NCBI RefSeq assembly: GCF_900129125.1
Contig: NZ_FQVJ01000015.1
Location: forward strand, 1-64,000
Direction of reading: 5' to 3'
DNA from: Acidocella aminolytica 101 = DSM 11237
GTDB taxonomy: Bacteria > Pseudomonadota > Alphaproteobacteria > Acetobacterales > Acetobacteraceae
Length of the DNA: 64,000 nt
Each line of letters starts with the position of its first letter. Position 1 is the first letter of the stretch. Both the position numbers and the translations under genes were made by a program. Below, piece after piece: positions 36,135 to 44,976 of this stretch. The notes beneath the pieces were generated by a model. That model was given only the letters and a program-made list of their open reading frames with translations. It had not been told where the DNA came from and did no database searches.

Positions 36135-38783
36135 TCAGCCGAGCGGGGGATGGCCCGCTTGGCGTCTGCGGACCCATTTCACGGTTTCCAGCAGTATGAA
36201 GATCAGGCTGGAGGCGCCGATGGCGAGCGCCAGCTCAGCCAGGGTGAGGGGCTGCGCGTTGAAGACTTGGTTGAGGCCGGGCGTGTAGATGACCGCCAGC
36301 TGCAGAAAAAATGTGAGCAGCACCGCGCCGAGCAGCTTTTTGTTCGACAAAAGACCTTGCTGGAACAAGGAAATATGCGAGGAGCGGATGGCCATGACCT
36401 GCCACATCTGCACCAGGGTGAGCACGGTGAACACCATTGTTTGCCAGTGCGTATCCTGCGCGCGGATGGCGGCGGCCTGGGTGAGCAACGTGATGGCGGC
36501 CATGATCAGTCCGGTCCAGATGACTTCAAACCCCATGCCGCCGGCGAACAGCCCTTCACGCGGGGGGCGTGGCGGGCGGGACATGATGTCCGCTTCCGCT
36601 GGTTCCGCCGCAAGGGCGAGGCCAGGCAGGCCGTCTGTGACCAGATTGATCCAGAGGATCTGAATGGGAAGAAGCGGCATAGGCAGGCTGAAGAACGGAG
36701 CGAGAAAGATCGCCCAGATTTCGGCGGAGTTGCAAGCCACCACAAAGCGGACGAATTTACGGATATTGTCGTAAATCCGCCGCCCCTCGCGCACCGCCGC
36801 GACGATGGTGGCGAAATTATCGTCCAGCAGCACAAGACTTGCTGCTTCCCGGGCGACATCCGTGCCGCCTTTGCCCATAGCCACGCCGATATCGGCGCGG
36901 GCGAGGGCAGGGGCGTCGTTCACGCCGTCGCCAGTCATGGCGACGATCTCCCCATTGGACTGCAGGGCGGTGACGATGCGGATTTTCTGCGCGGGATCGA
37001 CACGGGCATAGATGTTGGTCCGCGCTACATGGCGGCGCAGGGCGTTGTCATCCATCGTTTGCAGATCGTGCCCGGTCAGGACGGCCGCGCCGTTGATGCC
37101 GTCATCGGGGATGCCCAGCGCGCGGGCGATGGCGCGGGCGGTGGCGGGATGGTCGCCGGTGATCATCACGGGGCGTATGCCCGCCTGACGGCAGGTGGCA
37201 ACCGCGATGGCGGCTTCCGGACGGGGCGGGTCCAGTAGCCCGGCGAGGCCGAGAAATTCGAGTTCAGTTTCCAGGGCGGCCGGGGAGGGAGAGGGGGTGG
37301 CGTGGGGTTTGCGGGCGATGGCGAGCACGCGCAGCCCGTTGGCCGCCATGGCGGCGGCTTGCTGCATGATGACGTTGGCGTCGGCGGGCTGGGCACCCGG
37401 GATCGTGGTGCAAAGCGGAACCACGGCCTCCGGCGCGCCTTTGGTGTAGCTGACCAGCCGCCCGTCTTTCTGGTGCAGCGTGGTCATGCGTCGCCGTTCT
37501 GAATCGAACTGGCGTTCAGACACCCGGGGCCAATGGGCGCGTTCAGCGGGTACGTCGAACCCGGCGGCGGTGGCGGCGTGCCATAAGGCGGTTTCCGTGG
37601 GGTCGCCCAGCAGGGTACCGGTTTCGTCCAGGGTGGAATCGTTGCACAGCAGAATGGCGCGGAGCAACTCGGACGTTGCGTGGGTGTCCTGATGCAGCGC
37701 TGTGGCGGTGAGGGGGCCGCTGGGCGTCCAGACCTCGATCAACTGCATGTCATTCAGGGTCAGGGTGCCGGTTTTGTCCGAGCAGATGGTGGTGACGGAG
37801 CCCAGTGTTTCCACGGCGGGCAGGCGGCGGACAAGGGCTTTGGCCTGGGCCATCTGTGAGGCGCCCAGCGCCAGAAGCACCGTGACCACGCCGGGCAGAG
37901 CCTCAGGGATCGCGGCAACGGCGAGGCTGAGGGCGGTGAGCAGCATCAGCAAGGGAGCTTCGCCGCGCAGCAGGCCGGTGATGAAGATTAGGGCGCAGAT
38001 AACCAGCGCCGCGGTGGCGATCTGGCGGCCAAACTGCGCCAGACGCAGTTGCAGCGGCGTGCGGCCGGGGGGTGCACCTTCCAGCATCGCGGCGATTTTG
38101 CCGAGCTCGGTTTCCATGCCGGTGGCGGTGACCACCCCGCGCCCCCGGCCGCTGAGGACCAGCGTGCCTTTATACGCCATGCAGAGACGCTCCGGCAGTA
38201 AGGTGCCGGGGGGTGAGGCGGGTATTTGCTTCAAGACCGGGGTTGATTCTCCGGTGAGGGCGGCTTCGCCCATTTGAAGCCCGGCAATCTCCAGAAGCCG
38301 CAGGTCGGCGGGGACGGCGTTGCCGGCCTCTAGCAGAACCAGATCCCCCGGCACCAGCGCTGTCGCGGGCAAGGTTTGGGGGTGGCCGCCGCGCAGAACC
38401 GTGGCGGTGGGTGCTGTCATGCGGCGCAGCGCGGCGACGGCGTTGGCGGCCCGGACCTCTTGCAGGAAGCCGACAACTGCGTTGAGGATGACGATGGCCA
38501 GGATTACGGCTGTGTCTTCAATATTGCCAATGATGCCTGAGAGTATGGCGGCGCCGATGAGAAGCATGATCATGAAATCGCCAAACTGGGCGACCAGTAT
38601 GGACAGGCGGCTTCGGGATTTGCCCTCCAAAATCTCATTCAGCCCATATTGGCGGGCGCGGGCGGCGGCGGTTTCGGGGCTTAGCCCTTCCGCGGGGTCG
38701 CTTTGCAGCGCGGTCAGCGCTTCCTCAGGCGGCAGGGTGTACCACGCCGTCGCCTGAGGGGCGGGCGGTTTAGCGTGCGCCAT
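36135..38783 (-). CDS. P2-type cation-transporting ATPase (Ca2+-ATPase-like)
   Basis: About 882 residues. The N-terminal actuator region is typical (AQATAWYTLPPEEALTALQSDPAEGLSPETAAARARQYGLNEI), and TGES appears as ALTGESTPVLKQ. The phosphorylation site ICSDKTGTLTLNDM is near residue 335, MTGDGVNDAPALARADIGVAMG is the hinge, and the M4 motif is AAIPEALPGVVTVLLALGASQM. PEAL rather than the SERCA PEGL leaves the ion open: Ca2+, Mg2+ or Na+. The ATG at 38783 overlaps the exchanger by 14 bases; 38798 and 38831 are earlier options. Confidence 0.9.
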   Translation of the reverse strand: MAHAKPPAPQATAWYTLPPEEALTALQSDPAEGLSPETAAARARQYGLNEILEGKSRSRLSILVAQFGDFMIMLLIGAAILSGIIGNIEDTAVILAIVILNAVVGFLQEVRAANAVAALRRMTAPTATVLRGGHPQTLPATALVPGDLVLLEAGNAVPADLRLLEIAGLQMGEAALTGESTPVLKQIPASPPGTLLPERLCMAYKGTLVLSGRGRGVVTATGMETELGKIAAMLEGAPPGRTPLQLRLAQFGRQIATAALVICALIFITGLLRGEAPLLMLLTALSLAVAAIPEALPGVVTVLLALGASQMAQAKALVRRLPAVETLGSVTTICSDKTGTLTLNDMQLIEVWTPSGPLTATALHQDTHATSELLRAILLCNDSTLDETGTLLGDPTETALWHAATAAGFDVPAERAHWPRVSERQFDSERRRMTTLHQKDGRLVSYTKGAPEAVVPLCTTIPGAQPADANVIMQQAAAMAANGLRVLAIARKPHATPSPSPAALETELEFLGLAGLLDPPRPEAAIAVATCRQAGIRPVMITGDHPATARAIARALGIPDDGINGAAVLTGHDLQTMDDNALRRHVARTNIYARVDPAQKIRIVTALQSNGEIVAMTGDGVNDAPALARADIGVAMGKGGTDVAREAASLVLLDDNFATIVAAVREGRRIYDNIRKFVRFVVACNSAEIWAIFLAPFFSLPMPLLPIQILWINLVTDGLPGLALAAEPAEADIMSRPPRPPREGLFAGGMGFEVIWTGLIMAAITLLTQAAAIRAQDTHWQTMVFTVLTLVQMWQVMAIRSSHISLFQQGLLSNKKLLGAVLLTFFLQLAVIYTPGLNQVFNAQPLTLAELALAIGASSLIFILLETVKWVRRRQAGHPPLG

Positions 38784-39792
38784 GGAGGTAGAGGACATAG
38801 CTGTTGAGCAGATACATGGTGAATAATCCAAAACTGATCCAGCCGACGGTACGGAACAGCCGGCCTTGTGGCCGGTAAAGCAGGCCCGCGATCACCAGCC
38901 CCGACATGACCATGCAGGACAGCGCCGAGATGATATGGATAGGGGAGACGTGGGATAAAATCGGCCCTTGGCGGTAAAACAGATCGTCGATCCCGAGGAT
39001 CAGTATGTTGAACATATTGCTGCCGAGGAGATTGGCGATGGCCATGTCCACCGCGCCGATTCTGACCGCGACGGCGCTGACGATTAGTTCCGGCAGAGAG
39101 GTGACGGCGGCCACAAACAGCGTGCCGACAAAGGTTTGCTGCCAGCCCATGAGGGCGGCCAGCTTCACGGCTACAAAGGGCAGGGCGGTGCCAGTGGCGA
39201 CAATCAGCGCGCCGGCGATGGCGTATGAGCGGATGGCCTGGGCCAGGGAAATATCCGAGTAGAGGCTTTCAACGGTTTCGACCCGCTGCTCCTGATTGGC
39301 TTTTTCATAAGTGAATACCGCCCGCACGCCGAGGGCGTAAAGCAAGAACATGATCGGCGTGTAGCCGCCGATGCCGAAAGCTGAAAAACCCATCCCCTGG
39401 CCGTGTAACACCAAGCTGAGAGCGGCCAGGCCGATGAGCATGATGCCGAACGCCGCGGACAGGATGTGGCCCTGCCGGACGCGGCGGTAAACGCTTTCCT
39501 CCCGCAGCATGAAGTCCAGCACTATGAGGATGGCGAGGTTGAACACGCAACTGCCGAATATGTCACCCACCGCTGTATCCGGTGCGTTGGCGAAGCTGAC
39601 GGCGCTGATGCCGGTGGTGAGCTCCGGTAGGGAGGTGATGGAGGCCACGAGAATCAGCCCCACCCAACTGCCGGAGAGGTTCAGCTTGACCGCGAGCACG
39701 TCCCCATTGCGGGAGAGTACCGGCCCGGCCACTCCCACCAGCGCGAGGCACGCCGCGAACGCCAGCCAGATGCCCAGAACAGCGAGCGTCAT
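38770..39792 (-). CDS. CaCA-family cation exchanger (YrbG-like Ca2+/Na+ antiporter)
   Basis: 340 residues with about 10 membrane segments in two alpha-repeat halves. SITSLPELTTGISAVSFANAPDTAVGDIFGSCVFNLAIL is the first repeat (GS..N motif), and AAVTSLPELIVSAVAVRIGAVDMAIANLLGSNMFNILIL is the second. Between them lies a cytoplasmic segment. ATG 39792 overlaps the AI-2E-type stop by 4 bases. Adjacent to a cation ATPase, it probably serves calcium or another divalent ion, exported against H+ or Na+. Confidence 0.9.
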   Translation of the reverse strand: MTLAVLGIWLAFAACLALVGVAGPVLSRNGDVLAVKLNLSGSWVGLILVASITSLPELTTGISAVSFANAPDTAVGDIFGSCVFNLAILIVLDFMLREESVYRRVRQGHILSAAFGIMLIGLAALSLVLHGQGMGFSAFGIGGYTPIMFLLYALGVRAVFTYEKANQEQRVETVESLYSDISLAQAIRSYAIAGALIVATGTALPFVAVKLAALMGWQQTFVGTLFVAAVTSLPELIVSAVAVRIGAVDMAIANLLGSNMFNILILGIDDLFYRQGPILSHVSPIHIISALSCMVMSGLVIAGLLYRPQGRLFRTVGWISFGLFTMYLLNSYVLYLHGAR

Positions 39793-40814
39793 GGAGTTGG
39801 TCCCAGCGTGCGCCGCCGGGCGATGGAGAGCAGAAAGAGCGTGATCGTGACCGCCATGGGACCAAGGATGAAGCCCGGTGTGCCAAACAGCAGCACCCCA
39901 CCAATGATCGCGATAAAGACCGGTACGGTATGCAGCTTGAGCCGGTTGCCGACCAGGATGGGACGCACGACATTGTCGATCTCGCCGACCACCAGCGCGC
40001 CCCATAAGGCTAGGATCACGGCTTTGACCTCGTGCCCTTCCCAGGCGAGATAGGCGGCCTCGGGGATCCAGATGACGAAGGTACCCAGCACGGGCACGAT
40101 GGCCAGCAGGCTCATCACCACACCCCAGAACAGCGGCGCTGACAGCCCAAGCGCCCAAAACATGAGCCCCGCCAGGACGCCCTGGAGGATGGCGACCATG
40201 ATGGTGCCATAGACGATCGCGTAGATGGTGCCGGTGATGCGCTCGAATAGTTGGTTTGTTTCCGCCTCGTTCAGTGGCAACAGGCCGCGGGCGGCTTGGC
40301 TGGCGGCTTTCCGGTCGCGCAGGAAGTAGAACAGGATGTAGAAGGTTAGAATAATCTCGATAGCCTGCCGGAGCGAGCCGCGCAGAAATGAGGCGCCGGT
40401 ATTACTCAAAGTGGTGACAAGTTGGTTGAACAGGCCGGAAACATCGACTTGTTGTTCCAGCTTGGCCAGAAAGGACGGCAGTTGCAGCTTGCCGCCTGAC
40501 AGCTCCGACTGAATATAGGCCGCGCCCGATACCGCGCCGTGCAGCAGCCGGTTCACCACCAGCGCTGAAGGCGCGGCGACGATGATGATGGCGGCGAGAA
40601 CCGTGACGGCGGCGGCGAGATTTGAGGAGCGCAGATATTTTTCAAGCCGGGATTGCAGTGGTGAAAACAGCACCGCGAGGGTAAAGGCCCAGGTGAGCGC
40701 GCCGGAAAAGGGCAAAGCCAGCAACGCGCAAATCAATGCCCCGCCCAGAGTGAGCGCGATGAGAACGAGCATATTGACACGTTCAGCTTTGCGGTGTGGG
40801 TCTGAAGGCGTCAT
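39789..40814 (-). CDS. AI-2E-family (PF01594) membrane transporter
   Basis: 341 residues with 7-8 membrane segments. LTWAFTLAVLFSPLQSRLEKYL, SLRQAIEIILTFYILFYFLRD and FVIWIPEAAYLAWEG are typical of the PerM/TqsA/AI-2E transporter superfamily, and NRLKLHTVPVFIAIIGGVLLFGTPGFILGPMAVTI is the characteristic C-terminal block. Some members move Na+/H+ or signalling molecules. Here the operon with CaCA and P-type ATPase makes a cation role more likely than autoinducer export (inference). Confidence 0.85.
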   Translation of the reverse strand: MTPSDPHRKAERVNMLVLIALTLGGALICALLALPFSGALTWAFTLAVLFSPLQSRLEKYLRSSNLAAAVTVLAAIIIVAAPSALVVNRLLHGAVSGAAYIQSELSGGKLQLPSFLAKLEQQVDVSGLFNQLVTTLSNTGASFLRGSLRQAIEIILTFYILFYFLRDRKAASQAARGLLPLNEAETNQLFERITGTIYAIVYGTIMVAILQGVLAGLMFWALGLSAPLFWGVVMSLLAIVPVLGTFVIWIPEAAYLAWEGHEVKAVILALWGALVVGEIDNVVRPILVGNRLKLHTVPVFIAIIGGVLLFGTPGFILGPMAVTITLFLLSIARRRTLGPTP

Positions 40815-40899
40815 GTCCGGCCTGCATTCAATGCGTGTTTTGCCAAGGCACCACCTTTCAACCTTGCGGGTGGCGATGTCACCTGCGGGGAATGATTCG

Positions 40900-40925
40900 A
40901 TAAAACAATGTTATCAATGTTTTAT
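40900..40925. promoter_or_regulatory. Inverted repeat upstream of the cation-transport operon
   Basis: ATAAAACA (40900-40907) and its exact complement TGTTTTAT (40918-40925) are separated by 10 bases. It lies 86 bases upstream of the AI-2E-type start in an otherwise G+C-richer stretch, where an operator would be expected. It has no resemblance I can name to Fur, Zur or MntR sites. A chance AT palindrome is possible. Confidence 0.4.
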
Positions 40926-41013
40926 GCAAGCCCATTCAACAATATTTTTGGGGAGATTGATTTGAGGCAAGTCAATTGACCAGCCTCAGGCCGGTGGGGG
41001 GATGAAGAAAGCG

Positions 41014-41037
41014 GGGCGAGGCCTTTCGGCCTCGTCC
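41014..41037. terminator. Strong hairpin after the 64-residue protein gene
   Basis: CGAGGCC (41017-41023) pairs with GGCCTCG (41028-41034) around a TTTC loop. It lies just past the stop of the leftward 64-residue gene (41049). A clean T-run is not present; the leftward sequence continues CCCCGCTTTCTTC, so it may be a weak intrinsic or mRNA-stabilising hairpin. Confidence 0.55.
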
Positions 41038-41048
41038 TCAAAACTTGT

Positions 41049-41243
41049 TTATCGCTTGGTCTTTTGTGGGGCGGCGTCACGCGTGGTGTCGTGGTCTGCT
41101 TCCAGCTGTGCTTCATTGAGCACCAGCGGGCGGACTTTGTGCCAAAGCTTATAGGCGGTGCCAGGGTCTCCGCCTGCTTCCTGCCACATGACGAAAAGCC
41201 GTTCCTTCATGCGAGAGCCAGCAAATCCTTTGGTAACTTCCAT
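41049..41243 (-). CDS. Small hypothetical protein, 64 residues
   Basis: The protein is MEVTKGFAGSRMKERLFVMWQEAGGDPGTAYKLWHKVRPLVLNEAQLEADHDTTRD..., with charged, helix-prone sequence and no membrane segment or cysteine motif. Reality is supported by a near-perfect ribosome site, GAGGAGG, about 8 bases before the ATG at 41243, and by a hairpin at its end. I do not recognise the family. The stretch KERLFVMWQEAGGDPGTAYKLW suggests a small DNA- or protein-binding domain, but that is a guess. Confidence 0.6.
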   Translation of the reverse strand: MEVTKGFAGSRMKERLFVMWQEAGGDPGTAYKLWHKVRPLVLNEAQLEADHDTTRDAAPQKTKR

Positions 41244-41455
41244 GTCTGCGTACCTCCTCAGGATGATTCGCATTTCCCCGATGTTAGAGGGAAACCACTT
41301 TTTATAGGCGCCTTGGGGGCAGTTTCAGGTTAAACAAATTTCATGAACAGACTGTGCCGACGAGATACGGCAAGTTTCATATATTGCGGTGGTTATTTTC
41401 CGGCGGTACCAGCGCCTTGCCAGCCGCGCGCCGCGGGTATGCAGATGGTGGGTCA

Positions 41456-42921
41456 TTATTTCGTCAGTTGAGGCAATAGCGGGTGGTTCCAGACCAAAAC
41501 CGTATAGGCGGGCCCAGCTGAAAAAGTCAGGGTTTGGGCAGGACGGCCAAATTGTGTTTCGGCACCACGAACACAATCTTGCACATGAGGGTATTGAGCG
41601 CTTTGGCTAACGATTATAAAAGTGTTGCGTTTGTTGGTCTGATCGGAAGGCTTGGACCATAATTGTGAAACATTAAGCCCTGGAGAAGGTTCTGCTCGGT
41701 AGGAGGGCGCAATAAAAGAAATCGGGCGGATAATTACATCGCCTTTGCTGATCCAGGAGACTGTGTTGGCCAGCGCCTCAAAATAGCCAGCATATCCGTA
41801 ATGAAGCTGAGGTGCCAGCAGAAACTTGGAAATGCCGAGCGCCTGTTGGTCGTTGATTCCGCCTGAACGCCAGAAAGGCATGGTTTGTACAATAGAGTTG
41901 AGCGCAAAGGCCATGCCGAACAGCAGGCCAAAAGCCCGGACCGGCAGGCTGTTCAAGACAGGGACGTTCCGAAAGCTGATGAGAATATAAGCAGGGGCAA
42001 ATAGAAAGATGGCATTAAAATAAAGCGCCGACCAGAGAGAGCCAGACGCATTCCACAAGACAACATACGCAGCGACAGAAATAAAGACCGTGCAGAAAAT
42101 TTCCACCAAACCAAGCTTGCGAGTTCGGTGCGAGGTTAAAACGGATGAAAACAGCCAGACCAGTATGAAAAGCGTTGTGATGAAACCTGTTAAACGCTCG
42201 TTCGGTAGCTTGCCAATGACGCGGAAATAAGCAGTAATCGCATATGGCAAAAAGGCGCTGTTGGCTTTGATGGTGGCCAGCAGTTAAGGCTGACGGGGGG
42301 AGGAACCTGATTCGTGAGTAATCCGAATCCATGTGTTTTCAGATAGGCGAAGATAAATAATGCGGACATAGACAGACGCAGAAGCGGCAAATATTTGCCG
42401 GAGGCGAGTAACATCATAAGAAATGACGCGGACAGTAGCGGCACAAGAAACGCGGAGTCAGCCCGTGGGTCGCTGACGCATGCGGCAATCAGCAGCAGAT
42501 CAGCAAGGAACGACCAGGCCGCATGGCCGCCGCGCAGTAAAAAAATGATAGATAAGGCAGCGAATAATCCATAAACCGTGGAGATGCCGTGGGGGATGGG
42601 AAAGCCCAGGAAGCCCATGGCGCCGCTTATGAAAATCGCCCAGCCGGAGAGAATCACGATGGTTGGTTTGACGTCAAATATCCAGAATAGAAAGAAATAG
42701 TGCGGGGCTAGAGAAAATTGAAAATTGTCGGGTGGTGAACGGACGGTGGTCAAAAAACCCCAGCCATCATGGTGAATGTCCCGCCAAAATAAGGGAATGC
42801 TGGAAACGTCGAAATCAACGGTCAAACCATGAAAAACAAGCTGGAATGTGTTGCAGAGGCCAAATAGAATGAGTGCCGCGAGACTATAGTCAAGAGGTTT
42901 CAGCACATGGTTGGCTCGCAT
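41456..42921 (-). pseudogene. Polytopic membrane protein of unknown function, split by a frameshift
   Basis: Two overlapping leftward frames form one protein of about 488 residues. The first (ATG 42921, with GGGAG 9 bases upstream) has about six membrane segments and ends with GLLTNQVPPPVSL. The second continues LLATIKANSAFLPYAITAYFRVIGK in the other phase. The frame changes at about 42283-42287 by one base. The C-terminal 130 residues are a soluble-looking domain (FIIVSQSAQYPHVQDCV... AYTVLVWNHPLLPQL). The general plan (many TM then periplasmic tail) resembles GT-C-type glycosyltransferases, but no signature is clear. Base composition here is lower in G+C than its neighbours. Dead gene or sequencing error cannot be separated. 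Confidence 0.6.
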
Positions 42922-42973
42922 CCGGCAATCTCCCGCGGGGGGCTCACAGGTCTTTCATCAGACGATGTTTTGT

Positions 42974-43000
42974 GATGAAAAACCAGCCTCGGCTCTTGCG
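42974..43000 (-). terminator. Weak terminator-like hairpin after the EamA gene
   Basis: Reading leftward past the EamA stop, AGCC-GA-GGCT forms a short stem followed by GGTTTTTC. The stem is only 4 base pairs, so this is a tentative intrinsic terminator. Confidence 0.3.
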
Positions 43001-43012
43001 GCTTTTACCCGC

Positions 43013-43924
43013 TTAGTCCGGTGATGCGACGATATTCAGCGAGGGCAGCAAACGGCTTTTCCAGGAAGGAGTGAAAATCACCACATTTCCGGCCAGGACT
43101 AATATAATTCCGGTCAAGGAAACGAGCGTCCAGACATAGCCTTCCAGCAGAGAGGACACTGTCAGTGCCACCACCGGCGACACCACCGTGACATAGGCTG
43201 CCTTTGCGGCCCCCACCCGCGCGACGAGGGACAGATACGCCATGAACCCGACCACCGAGCCGATTATGGCCAGATAAGCCAGCCCGCCCAGATATGGCCG
43301 GGAGATATGCGGTAAAAACCCATGTCCTTGCACCAGAATGACAACCGCCAGCAGGCCGGTGCCCCAACCCATCCCGCGGGCAATGGCGTTGGGCAGCGTC
43401 ACGCCGTGGGACGTGGCCTTGCCAGCCACTAGATTGCCGATTGAGAATAAATACGTCCCGGCTAGGGCCAGAAGCACGCCTTGCACAAAATGTCCTTGGG
43501 GCACTGCGGAAATCTGGCTGCCGAACAGGCAAACAACTCCCAGGCACCCCGTTGCCGCACCCAGCAGTACTCGCAGCGACGGCCGGATGCCCCGGAACCA
43601 CCACTGGTTAAACGCATTGAATACGCTGGCCATGCTGAACACCACCGCCACCAAGCCGCTCGGCACGTTATGTTCGGCCGCGTACAGGCATAGAAAATTG
43701 CCGGAGAATAAGGTCAGTCCCAAAGCGGCGAACCATGGCTGCAAGCACAAGGGGGTGGGCTTTATTCGCTTGGTGACCGCGAGCCCCAGCCAAAGTAGCC
43801 CGGCTGCCGTGACGAAGCGCCAGAAGATCGAGACAATGTCCGGCGTCGTGCCCAACTGAAGATGGATCGCATACCAGGTGAAGCCCCAGGCCAGGGCGAC
43901 AACCGTAAATAAAACTGCCTGCAT
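43013..43924 (-). CDS. EamA/DMT-family transporter
   Basis: 303 residues, ten predicted membrane segments in two EamA halves. It begins MQAVLFTVVALAWGFTWYAIHLQLGTTPDIVSIFWRFVTAAGLLW; the second half begins near GVLLALAGTYLFSIGNLVAG, and LVARVGAAKAAYVTVVSPVVALTVSSLLEGY is a typical DMT end. The frame is open upstream to 44230, but that part is antisense to the AraC gene. ATG 43960 is an alternative. Probably a metabolite exporter; its divergent AraC neighbour may control it. Confidence 0.85.
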   Translation of the reverse strand: MQAVLFTVVALAWGFTWYAIHLQLGTTPDIVSIFWRFVTAAGLLWLGLAVTKRIKPTPLCLQPWFAALGLTLFSGNFLCLYAAEHNVPSGLVAVVFSMASVFNAFNQWWFRGIRPSLRVLLGAATGCLGVVCLFGSQISAVPQGHFVQGVLLALAGTYLFSIGNLVAGKATSHGVTLPNAIARGMGWGTGLLAVVILVQGHGFLPHISRPYLGGLAYLAIIGSVVGFMAYLSLVARVGAAKAAYVTVVSPVVALTVSSLLEGYVWTLVSLTGIILVLAGNVVIFTPSWKSRLLPSLNIVASPD

Positions 43925-44085
43925 CAGACCAACATCCAAGAATGAACCATTGCAGCGCATAAACCTGCCGGCAGGGGGCGTCTTTCGCCGGTCTGGTGAG
44001 TTTTGACAGAAACTTGCTATATTCCACGGCCCCTGCTTGCCGCGACGGCGGCTCTGGGTCACAGTTCCGGGTGGAATTGCTGACC

Positions 44086-44976
44086 ATGAAGAACCTGACC
44101 GGCCTGACTGTTCATGACCATCTCGCCAATGCCGCGGTGCCGCTGCGCGCCTCAGCCTCGTTTGGACATGGGCTGGCCGGGGCATTGTGGGACCGGGACG
44201 AGGCCGCCATCTCCCGGTACGAAACCCCAAGCCACCATACGCTGAGCCTTTATGTGTCCGGAGGGGTTTCTTTCCGCCGCAGGCTGGGTGATGGCTATAT
44301 GACCAGCTTCGGGGCGGGCAGCCTGTGCCTGATGCCGGAGGGGCTGACCTCTGAATGGGAGGTCAGCGGCCCCGTGCAGATGCTGCATCTCTATGTCTCC
44401 AAAGCCGCTTTTCAGCGCGCAGTGGTGGAGACAACTGGCGCGGATCCCGCCCATGTCACGTTGCGGGAAGTTCCTTACTTCCAGGACCCGACTCTGGAGA
44501 CGGTGATGCGCCAGATCATGCTACCGTTAAACTGGGATGAACCGGCGGAGCGTGTGGCGGTGAGCCATGGCGCCCAAACTCTGCTGGCGTATCTGGTCAG
44601 CCGCATGACCGAGCACGGGCCCAGGGCCTTGCAGGCGCGTGGCGGCTTGCCCGCCGCCGTGCTGCGGCGCTTGCAGGGTTTTGTGGAGGCGCATCTGGAC
44701 CAGCCCCTATCAATCGGGGATCTGGCGACCTGCGCGAATCTTAGCCCATATCATTTTGCTCGGGCTTTTAAGCGTTCCACCGGTGAGAGCCCGCACGCCT
44801 ATGTGCTGCGCCGCAGGATCGGCAAGGCCAAGGAGGCTTTGGCAGCGGGCCGGTCCCTGGCTGAAACCGCGTCTTTGTGCGGTTTCAGCAGTCAGAGCCA
44901 CTTTACCGAGCGCTTCCGCGCACAAACGGGCGTCACGCCGGGCCAGTTCTGGCGCTCCACCCGCCTGCCGGACTAA
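44086..44976 (+). CDS. AraC-family transcriptional regulator
   Basis: 296 residues. The N-terminal half (1-180) is a cupin-like sensor (HTLSLYVSGGVSFRRRLGDG, GSLCLMPEGLTSEWEVSG). The C-terminal half has two helix-turn-helices: FVEAHLDQPLSIGDLATCANLSPYHFARAFKRSTGESPHAYV and RSLAETASLCGFSSQSHFTERFRAQTGVTPGQF, the AraC signature. I take MKNLTGLTVHD at 44086 as the start; the frame is open to 43996. It is divergent from the EamA transporter, 161 bases away, which it probably controls. It converges on the beta-propeller gene with a 4-base overlap. Confidence 0.88.
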   Translation: MKNLTGLTVHDHLANAAVPLRASASFGHGLAGALWDRDEAAISRYETPSHHTLSLYVSGGVSFRRRLGDGYMTSFGAGSLCLMPEGLTSEWEVSGPVQMLHLYVSKAAFQRAVVETTGADPAHVTLREVPYFQDPTLETVMRQIMLPLNWDEPAERVAVSHGAQTLLAYLVSRMTEHGPRALQARGGLPAAVLRRLQGFVEAHLDQPLSIGDLATCANLSPYHFARAFKRSTGESPHAYVLRRRIGKAKEALAAGRSLAETASLCGFSSQSHFTERFRAQTGVTPGQFWRSTRLPD

